NCBI GenBank assembly: GCA_905250125.1
Contig: CAJNOL010000013.1
Location: 62,001 to 126,000 of the forward strand
Direction: 5' to 3'
Length of the DNA: 64,000 bases
Source of the DNA: Rotaria sordida
Taxonomy: Eukaryota > Rotifera > Eurotatoria > Philodinida > Philodinidae
Numbering within the stretch: position 1 is the stretch's first letter; each line of letters begins with the position of its first letter. A program made the translations under genes and the position numbers. The notes under the pieces are model-generated. The model was not told where the DNA came from. It saw nothing but the letters and a program-made list of their open reading frames with translations, and made no database searches. Positions 1-12,900 of the stretch are shown in pieces.

Positions 1-3000
1 ATGTAGTTGGTTTTGCTTTTTTATTAGTATTTTCATCATCATCATCATTTTCTTCATCTTCATCGTCCTCTTGTTTTTGTTGCAAATCATCTAATTGATC
101 TGGATTATCATTATTAGTATTTGTTTGAATCTCAACAGCAAACTAAATTTTAAAAAAAATCATTTAATTAAATTGAAATATTTTATTTAATTTTACCTTC
201 TTTTTTGCTTCTTCACGCCAAACTTTTTCTGGATCTCGATCATATTTACGTTCGATAAGCATTTCAACAACTGCACTTATCTTTTTATTTTCAACACTAA
301 TAATATTTTCAATTTTTTCTTTAATAAATCTTGCTATATTATCTAATTTTAAACATTGTGATTGTAATGTTCCAACCATATATTCTTTTCGTTTAACATA
401 CATTATAAGACGAACCATAAAAAATTCTTGACAAATTTCTTCAGGACTTTTGTAACGATGTAATATACCATTATGATCAAAAAGAACCATATTTGTTAAT
501 TTAAATGTTTCTTGTAAACGAAAACTTTTATGAAGACCAGATTCATTAAATTTAACAAATTGTGCTTGAGATAATTTAACAACAAAACGAACTGTTGTAT
601 CAGTATGATATTCTAATTAGAAAGAAAAAAAAANNNNNNNNNNCATTTCATGATAAAATGCTAAACTCTCAGTTCCGCTAATACACAAATTTCATCTTTT
701 AAAAATTCTGTAACGATCGGTATTTTTTGAATAACTCAACTCTAACAAAAAGAAAATCAATGAAATGTTTTATTCATAGTAGACCTAAATGGTCTCTATT
801 CATAATAAAAGTTCCAAAGAATTTGCTTTTGTCATGGACGAAAAATAAATATTACAATGTAAAAAAAAATAAAATTCCTTAACACTTAATCATGCCGTCA
901 TACATGTCAAACTTTGTACTTTTTTTTACCTAAGTCGTGTAAAAATATAACGTGCTGATGCAGCATCACTACCACCATGCAAACGTGTACCGAATTGACC
1001 AGCTGGTACAAGAAAGTTAATATTATTTGAACCAACAAAATTTTGTGCAAGACCAACAATTGTATTTGTTAATGATTGTTCACCATGATGATAAGCCGAA
1101 TTTTCAGCTACTTTACCACCCAATTGTGCTACTTTTATTTCACGTATTAAATTTTTTGTAAAACAAACAAACATTATTTTACGTTGACCAGGTTTGAGAC
1201 CATCCTTTAAAAAAAAAGAATGATTTGAGAAACAAAAAAAAAATATTTTATTTGTATTGCATTTTTTTTTACCATAATACTTGGAATTGCACGTTCAGTA
1301 CTTGATTTAGAAAAAAGAACAAGTTCTTTATTAATAAAATCATTAAAATTAATTTGTTTTGTATCTTTTCTATATAAATAATCGGCTGGTAAATTTTGTT
1401 CACGTCTTTGATTAACATCTTCTGTATGCCATTTAATCCAATCTTTACGATCATCACTTAATGCACTATTAAATGCTAATTGTATAGCTAAATCATCTTT
1501 AATTGAATCATATTTAAATATAATACGATGACGATCCATATTAGAAAAATATTCTTTTGCTTCTTTAGCTGTAGATGTACCCAAACCTGAGATTGATAAT
1601 AAATATTTATTTATTTATGTATTTATTTATTTTAAACAAAAAATAAGGGAGGGAAAAAAACCTTTGTAGTATTTGCATTTCCATTTTTGCCAATTTGGTG
1701 TTGATGCTTGCCATTGTTCAAATTCAGGCATAGAATAAAATGGAATTACATCATTACCTTTTGTAACCTAAACAAGAATATACTTTAAAACATAGAGAAA
1801 GAAAATCATGATTCATATGAAAACTCTGAAAAAAGTTTTTATATATGTGAATATGTAAGATATAATCGGAGTTAGTCAATATTTGATACTGATCCCAATT
1901 GTAGACTTAGAAAAAGATTTCGATAGACTCGAGCTAAAACAATTCTCTGATAGTGTTGAGGAATTTGAAAAATCTTAGTTTAGCACTTCGATTCATTTAA
2001 ACAGCAAATATCCTCTTCCATGAATGTTGAACTAAACATGAAGGATGTCATTGGCTTTAAGTGTGACTGTAGTTAAACAATTTTTAGTTCCGCTCTGAAT
2101 TTTATCGGAATTACGATCAGATTACAAGTTTCTATTACATTTTGTTAATGCTTTTTGTTTCTCTCATATATCGTTAATTAATTAGTAGACATTATTAGAT
2201 GAAAAATTTAAATGAAATATCCAAGAAAAATTTCGATTTCTATAATAAACTGTGTATTGAATAGATTGAAGAGACCAATGATGAAGTTCGATTCGTTATG
2301 ATGATGACATTATAAATTATTGTAGAAGTCTGTGTGTTATGAATAAGAATGTTCATTTTACAATTAATGAAATAATAAATAGATACCAGCAAAAATCGTA
2401 GGTCTTTCGAAAGAATTATTTTCAATGATAATCATCCGTTAGAAATACAATTATGTACAACAAATCGCTGTTTATTATATACAAATCAACCTAAATTTAC
2501 CTACTGTTAGCTGCATAGAAAACTGATAGATGCTGAACGCATTGTGACGAAGTTAACGAAATTGACTAAGTCAAGTGTTTTTCAAGTAGTGTCCTATGGG
2601 AATGATTTTTTTTCCCGTCACGTTTTCCTTGCGAATCGGGAACAGAAGCAAAATATTAAAAATGAACGTTCCCGAAAAACATTTTGTTTTATTTATGTAC
2701 TCTTCAAGCTTTGCTCTTTCAAACAAAAAATATCAAAGTCAAACCTAATTGTGGATTGTTGAGAAATAGATTTCAACATTTTTTTTCTTTGCATCGCCTA
2801 ATTATCATTAGAAAAAAATAACAAATACCTATCAACAAAAATTAGACAAGTTTATTCATTAAACTGTAATTCTATTATCACAACTATTATTTTCTATATA
2901 ATGATCATCTTCGAAAGAACTATTATTCAGATTATCTTACAATATAAACCTTCTCTTCGTGAATGTTTTTCGCTTTTTCATCAATGTTGTTGATGGGTAT

Positions 3001-5719
3001 AAATAATAATTGATTTATTTTACTAAAATGCACCTTCAATGATAATTTTATTTTTTAATTTAAGGTCATATTATGTTACGTAAAGTACGACGTCGACAGG
3101 AGCTAGTATCTGATGATGATTGTTTTGTTCAAACATGGAAAATGAAATCTTCATAAGAAATCTGAAGGCATTAGGTAAACAGAAATAATAAAAAAATTTA
3201 CAGGAATGGAAACGGGACTCGAGAAACGTTATTCTCACAGCATACTATTTTCAAGTCACAAATCAGACTTGACTTGCCCAATTCTAGGAGTAGAGCTTGT
3301 CGTACCCAAAATTTTTGGATCCGAACGAACCGTACTGATACTCAATAAAATTTTTGTAATCAAAATATGATAGTCGTCCCGAAGATACGAGATACTTTTC
3401 TTCGGCTTTTTGGATTCGGTGATCAGTGCTCCCTACACATTTCTTAGACTACTAGAGTCCATCGGATTCAAAAATTTCAGACCCAAAATCGAACAAGTTC
3501 GGATTCGAGATCAACTCGACGAGCTCTATCTAGGTGTGAAACTACTTCGCTCTTATAATACAATTTTGAATTTTTTTCAAATCAATTATATCTTACTTTT
3601 AGAATTGGTGTAATAAATACTTCAATATAATCATGTTTGAGTAAATTTGGCCATTTATAATGTATAAAATTAATAACAAGACCTTTAATATGACTACCGT
3701 CTTGATCTTGATCGGCCATAATCATTAACTTTCCATAACGTAATTTAGATAAATCACTTTTATTTATATATTTTTCACCATAATTTAAACCAAGAATTTT
3801 AACTAATTGTGAAACTTCATTATTTTCTGTCATTTTTTTTGTTGTCGCTTCTCGAACATTTAACATTTTACCTTTTAATGGATAAACACCATAACGATCA
3901 CGACCTAATTAAAAGAAAATTTTTTTAATTTAGAAAAAAATTCTTTTTTCTTTTGCTTTTCTTACCAATAACACCAAGACCAGCTACAGCAAGTGCTTTA
4001 GCTGAATCTCCTTCAGTTACAATTAATGTACAATATTGTGAATTTTTTGTTCCAGCATCATTTGCATCATCTAATTTAGGTATACCTTTTAATTTTGATG
4101 TTTTTGTTCCACTTTGTTTTTGTAATTTAGCATCTTGTCGATGTTCAAGCCAATTAATAACTGATTCAACAATACCAGTTTTTTTAATAATATCTTTTAA
4201 AAAATTTTCATCTTCTTTTAATGGACATGTTGAACCAAAATGTTTACGTTCTGTTGCTAATTGTTTTTTTGCTTGTGATTCAAATTCCGGATTTTCAATT
4301 AAACAATTAACAAATACAAATAAATGCGTTTTAACTTGCATAGGTTTAAGATTTTCACCAGCTGTTTTACTTTTCTTTTTTATATGTTCAATAAGTTTTG
4401 GACAAATTTGTTCAGTTATATAATCAACATGTTTACCACCTTCAGATGTTAAAATTGAATTAACAAAACTAACTTGTGTAAAACCATTATTATAATCACA
4501 TTTTGCAATACCAACTTCCCAACGATCATTAACTTTTTTATAAGCAATTTCTTTTTCTGTTGTTTCAACATACATTAACATATAATCTTTCATATTTTTT
4601 ACCTATGTATAAAAATACAACAAAAAAGAAAATATTTACAAATTGAAAACGAAAAGAAAAAAGTATCCTACTGGAATACGTTTGCCATTAAGTGTTACTT
4701 TACAACCAGTTGATACAGCTACATCATAAGCACGACGTTTAAATAATGCAACAAGATCATCATCGAATTTTTCCATTTGAAATCGTTTTAAATCAGGTAT
4801 AAATGTAACACGAGTAAATTCTTTTGGATTATCACTTGTTTTAGTTATAATTGCATCTTGTGGATCACGCATATTATTTGTCCAAGTCTAAATTAATTTT
4901 ATATTCTATTAATAAATCTATAGATAAAGATGAAAAATATACTTGTTTAAATGATTTTTTATATTCTTTAGAACATGTTTCAACAGTAAATTTTGTACTA
5001 AAAATATTTGTTACTTTTGCACCATAACCATTTCGACCACCTATAATAATAAATAAAATTTCAAAGAATGTTTTCTTTCAATGAATTTAAACTATACCAG
5101 TAATTCGTTTATTATTATCATTAAAATTATCTGATGTAAGAAGTTTGCCAAAAATTAATGTTGGAATATAAATAGATTCATCTTGAGCCCATTTACGAAC
5201 AGGAATACCACGACCATCATTACAAATTTTTATTTCACCTTTTTCTCTAAATAATATGATGTGTAGTAAAGAATTTGAGTTTTTTTTTTTTTTTGAAGAA
5301 AATCTTACTGATTGATATCTACTTCGATGGATGTCATTGTTGAATCACGTTGTTTATTATCAGCAGCATTAACTAAATGGAACAGAAAGAGGTATATATG
5401 CATTCGTTTCAAATAAACTAGATTTTTATTTACCAAGAATTTCATCGAAAATTTTGTAGAGACCAGGCACATATGTAATTTCTTTTTTGATAATTTTTGG
5501 ACCTTCTTCATTTTTTTCATCAAGAATCCACATTTCCTATGCGCATAACATTTTAAAATAAATATATAGAAATAATAATCTTACTTCATGACATGGTTTA
5601 TTTGAACCAATATATGTTTCAGGTCGTTTAAGAATATGATCAAGTTGTTCGAGTAGTTGATATGTTTCTTCATCTTTATTTGGTGCATCGCTAACGGATT
5701 TATTCATTGAAGACGCCAT
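1..5719 (-). CDS. TOP2: DNA topoisomerase II (partial at 3' end, with internal assembly gap)
   Basis: Type IIA topoisomerase; passes one duplex through a transient break in another in the nucleus (ATP-dependent). Exons on the minus strand: 5585-5719, 5434-5536, 5309-5372, 5098-5246, 4943-5040, 4672-4887, 3966-4602, 3597-3904, 1662-1767, 1273-1586, 930-1204, [missing], 197-612, 1-142. All joins keep phase. Visible: GHKL ATPase residues (DEILVNAADN; NDGRGIP; GGRNGYGAK), the TOPRIM EGDSAK and DQDQDGSH motifs, the WHD catalytic tyrosine in the exon at 930-1204 (AARYIFT), and a coiled-coil region followed by an acidic D/E/N/K-rich stretch at the left edge. Start chosen at MASSMNKS; an in-frame upstream ATG at 5770 is less likely. 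The 1.8-kb intron 1768-3596 is unusually long for this gene. Roughly 140 residues after the active-site tyrosine are absent, and the 10-N gap lies there. The far C-terminus lies outside the window. Confidence 0.96.
634..643. other. Assembly gap (10 N) inside TOP2
   Basis: Ten Ns between two TOP2 exons. The flanking exons end and begin with incompatible family positions, so the true gap must be much longer than 10 bases or one exon has collapsed. Confidence 0.99.
1768..3596 (-). other. Long TOP2 intron
   Basis: An 1829-bp intron joining the TOPRIM exon (FITPILK) to the next exon (VTKGNDVIPF). No coding homology was seen. It holds a weak, diverged inverted repeat (about 3283-3345 versus 3470-3535, sharing CTAG-TAGAGCT-GTCG and ATCCGAAC blocks), so it may be an old transposon scar. 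GT donor and AG acceptor are intact. Confidence 0.7.
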
Positions 5720-8700
5720 TATACAAAAACAACGTCTTCCGTAAAAAGAAAAAATAGTGTTCACAAGCAACGATAATAATATATAATTGTATGTTCTTGC
5801 ACCAAATCTAAAAAATGAATGATAGCTTGATGTGAAACAACTTTTGTCTATTTCTTTTCTTTGTTTAAATAACCATGCGACACTTTATTTGAATATATGA
5901 TTGATTCTCTGTTTGAATAAGTCTTTGTATTCAACTTCGTTTTGTTTCTGTCTATTATTTCCTTTATATTTAGAAAGATCAGTCAATTTAAACTGAGCAA
6001 TATAATTTTTCTTTCAAGTGTACAAATATTTATCATGTGTCATTTTCAAATGGCTCAATATGAGATTTAACTTTTTTTTTTAGTACGATGAAAAGTTGTT
6101 TTCATTTTATTTCGATAGATGCCTCTGTTTTCCATTGAATATAAGACTAGCCCGACCAGAGAAAAGGAGCCGAGTATTGAAGATGTGGCAACTCCTCCTC
6201 CCGACCGTGAAAACATTTTTCTTGCATTCTCTCAGAAAAGAGGACGTTTACACCTTCCTGAAAAAGCCACGACTAGAAACCGTCAGGTCCGATTCCAACC
6301 CGAAGGACTCTAGTTGCTTCAGTTCTCTCCTTCTCCAATTTTAGTCGCTTCGGATCACTCCTGATCGAATAACATAAATAGTAAAAGAAGAGAGGTAAAG
6401 AGACTCATAGGCTATATTTATCTCATACTCATCATAAGTGTTTACAAGGATTTTTTTTACAGTAATACCGATCGTCTGTAGATAAACTTTTTCATTTTTC
6501 TTTTTGCATCCTGTAATACTTATAGTACTTGTGCACGCCCCTTGAAGACAATATTTTTCCCGTCTGTTGATGATAAAACTAAATATTGATGCACATACAA
6601 TATTGCAACTCAACTGACATAGATCTAACTTGTTTTTCATATTCATACTATACATGAAATTTGTTTGACCTTTCATATGGGATGATAGCTAGTTCCTTTG
6701 TACTATACTGACGTTGTGTCTGTCATTCCCCTTCTTAGGTGCACATATAACATTGCTAACAATTGTCAGTAGAAGTGTGAGCGAAATATTCTATAGATCG
6801 TTTCTTATAACAATAAATCTCCTTTTGTCTCACGATAGAATCAGGTAAATCTGTAGCTTATTTTATTGTATTTTAATCTTTTTACCTCTACCATCTAGGT
6901 TATATGCCAGAGATTTGCGTGCAATGGAACGAGATAGAAAAAATGCTCCCCTGAGACACGATACTTCTAAAAATCTTGCATTTCGTTCCATCTTATGGAA
7001 CATCATATTCATCAAATAGTTTTCAAAAAAATGTAAAATGTAATAATGCGTTTATCCGTTTGATTAATTATACAAAATGACATGGTAATTAGAGCAATCC
7101 ACAAATAATGACGGAAGTAGTTTACTTCCGTAGAGAAAATTTGAGGAAAACTTTTTTAAAAAGTAGTAATAATGAAAAACGATGTCCTACTTTTCCATAA
7201 TATATGATCATTCTTCAACTAGTACCATATTAGTAAAATTTCGACAAGAGCTCTTTGTTATGATATGCGACAATAACTTTAGATCATATTGTCTTTGGTA
7301 CGTATTCTGTTTTTTGCTCTTCTCTTTGTGAGTGTGGATGTGTGTATTCTCTTCTCACACTCACTACTATCATGAAATTAGATAGACCAAATTGATATTC
7401 AATAATAGAGAATGATGAATGTACGGTACGGAAGACATTTTATCAGTTATTATTAATATCTGAATCAACTCACTTCTTTTAACTATCACAATAGACAGAA
7501 TTGCATCTTTTGTTTATTTATTCATTCATTGTAATCCATTTTACTGTGCTTTTATGATTACAATGCATAATCATTTACAGAAGGGAGTAATGTTTTATTT
7601 TCGTTATTTCCACTTAAATAGATAAGAACGCTACCTATATGGAAAAAAAATAGTAATATCTTTCCTTATAAAAAATATTTATATAAGTGGCTGTTTATTT
7701 CATAGGACGGGATGAAGCTGTCCCATCCTATGTGGAATCCTGTTATGTACCACCGCATAGAACAGCTATTTTTAAATAGACATGAACATCCGTGTAAAGC
7801 TTTTCATTAAAATATATACAAAAAAAAATAGAAGCATATAGCCAACAGAATATCAATCGCCTGTAATTTTTGATCAAATCATTAACTATAACTTGTGATA
7901 TATTTTATCAGTCATGATACATAAAAACTGATCTTATTTTCAAAATAAACAATTTTATTGTTTAGTAAATTATATGAACAATATTATGGTATACAAAAGT
8001 AAATATTATCATATAATAAGATCGAATGCCTTAAATTTTAGAAAAATCTTCATGTTTTAGATGATGTTGATTCAATTTTCCTACGTTAGGATACTAGGCA
8101 ATTGATATATTCACTCTTTCAAATTTCTACTATTTTTTCTAGACATATGCATATTCTGATACTGTACGCAACACTTTCCTGAATAAAAAAAAACATTATT
8201 TGCTCAAACGAATTGTTTTTTTTCTGAAAATTAAATTTCAATAATCTTTATGGCGACATCAATTACAACATCGTCATTATAATATACACTATCATTTTCA
8301 AAGAATATCATGACATAGTTCTAGTCGATATGTTTTCTGATGGCTCGTGAAAAATATACACATGTTTTGATAACTAAATAGAAAAAGCAAAAAAAAACGA
8401 ATGCCAATCAATGAAAATTTTAAATGACTTTTATCATCGACTCTAGCATTTATTAGATATTATTAAGATGAAATTCCTCATTAATCAATTTGTAAAGAAA
8501 AGTTTCACAATGATGTTTCTTCTTTTTTTTCATCAATTTTCTCAAATATATATTGCAAAAAAAACATTGAATAAAACAATGAGTTAATAACATAGTAATA
8601 TTAGTGGAGTGATACAAAATTCTAGTTTAAAAATACATTTTATAATAGGCATATCCAAGGTAACATTAGAGAAAGATAATTTTCATAAAAAACAGTAAAA

Positions 8701-9948
8701 GTAATGGTGACATAAAAAAAAAGCCAGGAAATAATTCATGATGACGCTAAAAGCTTTATTATATATATACATTCCTGTGTTTAGTAAAACTACAGATATA
8801 GAAATATATAATTATCGAAAATCTTAGCTTTTTTTTAAATATATACTCTAAAAAATCAGACGCTTTAATAAACATCATAGTCTATATTTAAAGAGGAAAA
8901 ATGAAAGTTATTTTGGACTATATCGGCATAAACATTACGTGTAAAACTAGGCGTGTATGATAAGTGAGTAGAAAAAAATATAGCGCCTAGTATTCTGAAG
9001 AGTTATTCAAATAAGTGATGTATCTCTCTGTTTCCTTTTTTTTTCTTTATGTCTCTGCTTACAGAAAAGCATCACCTATGTATTTCTTTTCTTTTTCTTT
9101 CTTACTGTCATCTACGCGTTCATTAGTTTTGTTGATCCATGTCATAATTTATGTGAATATTCATATTATCTTCTTCTTATTTCATAAAGTTCACTAACAA
9201 ATCATCATGATTATCAATCTTAAGTATATCTATAAAGATATTGATTAAGGACGTATAAGTAAGTTGTCTTGACTATAAAAAATGGTCCTAATATTCCTAT
9301 TGACGTAACAGTTTCGCTCGGAAAAAAAACACACAACTAATCAAGAAGTGATGATCACATATTTTTACTAAGTTATATTCTTCTAGTATCTCTCCACTAG
9401 TTTTATTCATATTTACATAAAATGTTGTTTGTATATTTATGTCTATTTTTTGTCAGCATCATAGCATAAAGAATAGTGAATATAACACAGTTGTTGTTAT
9501 TGACAGTATCTTTCTTATTTTTTTCCCAAGGTACTGTCGTCTTTCCAATTAATCAAACTTTCAGTATTTTATATTATTAGCAATTTAAATGAGTTGACAC
9601 TTATTTTTTTCTCTATTAATCATCTTTTTATGAATCATTCTATTTTTTTTATTACACATCAGGATACTTACTCATAAAGTATCATTGAAAAAGAATAGTA
9701 AATTTTTATATATTGAAAAATAAGTTGCGTATATAATAATATTCACGTTATATAAACGAAGTCTTTCTACTATTTCTTTAGTCTTTCTTTTCCATATCAT
9801 TTATATCTTGCCGTCTTAGTTTTTCATAGTAAATGACAATTAGTTGTCTCATATTTATTATTCTATGTTGTGATTTCATTTACTTTAAGATAAATTATGA
9901 TTTTGTAAATAACGACTATTTAAACAGACGAGAGATTAAAAAGCAATT
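5720..9948. other. Intergenic region, TOP2 to Rap1GAP
   Basis: Divergent intergenic DNA between the TOP2 start and Rap1GAP exon 1a, so it must hold both promoters. Mostly AT-rich with poly-A/T runs. Two local oddities: a GC-richer block at about 6140-6320 with an open frame at 6119-6313, and a compact hairpin at 7702-7732. No tRNA or known gene recognised. Confidence 0.6.
7702..7732. repeat. Short perfect-looking hairpin
   Basis: Arms CATAGGACGGGA and TCCCATCCTATG pair with one mismatch around a short loop. Weaker complementarity continues outside (AAATATTTATA...GGCTGT and ACAGCTATTTTTAAATA), suggesting a palindrome of about 120 bp. Confidence 0.5.
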
Positions 9949-12900
9949 ATGCAATCATCACATACTACTCATGATTTATATCAAGAAGACAATGAATGTA
10001 ACAAACATAAACCAGTAAAACATGTTCGAAGTCATGATATTGATTATCAAAAGCATCAACGACAACAAAAGCAACGACAACATTCACCATTTGGAAGTCA
10101 CAGTGCAATGTCATCTAGTTTTAGACATTCTATACGCAATCTGACTTCATGCGCTTCACTAAGGTAAATGAAAATAGAATAATAGGGTTTATTTTTGTTA
10201 TATTTTCTAATTTCATAATGAAATGTAGAAGTTCTTCAGCTATTTTAAACATTATAATCAATAAATAAATCTGTGTTATTCAGTTGAGATTGTCACAGAT
10301 ACATGACATCTTTTTTTTTCTTCTAAAACTTATTTTGTTTTTTTTCCATGGGACATTGTGTAGGCGTGGGATTTTTTTTTTTTGTCTTACTCGTTCATAT
10401 TATAAGTATTATGCTCGACAACCTATTCGCTTGTTTCAGACGTTTTACTTCCTGTTTTTTTGCCTAAGAAATAGAAAGAAATAAATGGTAAGCATCGTTT
10501 CCATCATGTAGGTTTTTCTTCTTCTTCTATCAACTACTATAATTTCTACTTATAAATGAATCTAATGTCGCCGTGAACAATATGGCAGCATAAGATGTTG
10601 ATGTCACTCTACTTGTTTATCTAACTCTCGTTCTTGTTCTTACAATTTTGCACTTTAAATATCGAAGTAATAAAGAAAGAAAAAAAAAGATACGTAAAAA
10701 AGAACATGTGCTCAACAATTACAAAGATGAAGCTAGAGGGTTAAAACATTCAAAACAAACATCGTCGGCGCATTCATATTTGAAATAGAAGAGAAAAAAA
10801 AATATTTTTTTTAAAGGTATATGAAAAAAATATTATACTTATATTTACCAAGATTATAAAATCAAGTTACGCTATAAGTTGATTATTCAGGCAAAAAAAA
10901 AATAACTAATATGTTTTTTAAATCTGACTAGAAGTTATTTGATACAAATATATATTACAGGTACATGTCAAAAATATACATTATTTTTGCAATAACTGAT
11001 TAAAAAATTACAACAATTATTAGAATTTAGTGTTTAATTTTTTTCTTTGCCATCTTTATTCTCAACAGACGGCAATAACAGTCATACAGTACATATATTA
11101 TGGAAGTTGATCAAAGAAAAAAAAGTAGAATTTAATAGAGACCAAAACAGTAGAAGAAAGCACGATTTCATTTCTATTGATTTTATTTCATCGTACTTTA
11201 TTCTCAGTTCTTATTTTTTTTGTCTCATACAAAAAAAAAATTAAAAGAGAACGTTACCGATCAACGATATTTTTACGGAAGAAAGAGTGAATGCGATTGG
11301 CATTAACATCGGTATATGTATATAACATCATAGTTTTTTCGCAATCTCATTCGACATCAATTATTTGAGTCATCAGGTATAACAACAATAACACGTCATC
11401 GTACAGAAAAAAAACAGGAAGACGAACATTTAAAAATCATTTATGTTTTTATAAATGAGAAAGAAGAAAATGTGAATATGCTGCAACATTAACATTTACT
11501 TTCCTAGTTTAACAAAATATACAATAATAATAATGTTGAAATCACTTCGTCGCAGGTATGTCTTCTTGTGCTTTTCTATATCGTCAAAACCATTTCATTT
11601 TTCTTTTCATCAATCAATCAAAAACTCTTATTCTATAGATTATCAAACGTATATCTTGATTAAATTTTGATATCGTTTCTAAGACAAATATTGTTCTTTT
11701 GATATGATAAAGAGTTCAAAATACGTCTATGTATATCAATATCTATTACTCATTATCTTTTCACCCAATATGATATCGAAAATACAGTGTGAATAAAATT
11801 ATTTATTTATTTTGAATGTTTTTTTTCCAATCGTATATTGGCATATAGGTGTATAGAAAAATAGGAGTATTTAGAAGTAATTTTAGACAAATACCATTTG
11901 AATGTGAGAGACAAATCGTAATCATAATATTGACAAAATTTGAGTATGTGCAGGTGTATTTGGTTTTTACTTTGTATTTATTTATCAACAAAATCATCAA
12001 TCGGAAATGGAATTTTTCTTCTGACTTCTATCATCAGACATATACAAATAAATGAGAAAGTAGATGCGATGATGATCATCATGGGAAATAGACAATAGAA
12101 TATGTTTGATAGACTATTAAGTATATAAACATTTATCATTAAACGTCTGTATTGTGATCTGTAAAGTGCACTTGTAGGAGCTAATAAAATTGATTAGACA
12201 TACATATCTATAATCAAGTTTAAAATAAAATAAATCATTATGAAATTCATACGAGATTGAATTACGATATTTGTTTTGTAGCATAAAAAAAAAGAAAGAT
12301 TTCTGTATTTAAATTAATGTACTTAAGTTAACAACGTCATTCTTTATAGAAAATATCTACGAATTTTATCATTCCAAAATTTGTTGTACCGCATAAAAAA
12401 AACTACACGTTCCTATCTTTTTATTATTTTTTTCTTATAAGAAGAGGAGGGATGTACGATAACCACATTTTTTTTTCATCTGAATCTGACATATTCCTAT
12501 TGAAGACTCCATGTGGTGAAATTCTCATAAAATCATCATCAGATTTTTATTTTCTCATTAATGATTATAGTATGTTTTTTTCTACTCAATTCAGACGAAA
12601 ATCCAGCCGGACACCGGAAAATGTTCATCACAATTCATCGAAGACTGAAGCAACTTCTGTATTAGAAGATAATCATCAACAGCCATCAAAACCTCTTCTA
12701 ATGCCAAAAAGATCTTTTTCATCATCACCATCAAGTAATAAAAATAAATGTCGTACTGAATCGACAATATCATCAGCTGGTAACAATACTTCATCTAGTG
12801 TTAAAACACATAAATCATCCAATGAAAAGAAAAATGTTGAAATATCAAATACATCTGCATTCAATTCTTCACTACAAGTAAAATCAACTACAAAAGACGA

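Noticed and set aside
3953..4423. Long plus-strand frame opposite TOP2
   Set aside because: Antisense shadow of the conserved topoisomerase exon 3966-4602.
6230..6310. tRNA-like stretch containing GGTCCGATTCC
   Set aside because: The T-arm-like string is not matched by an acceptor stem, D-arm or anticodon arm that fold.
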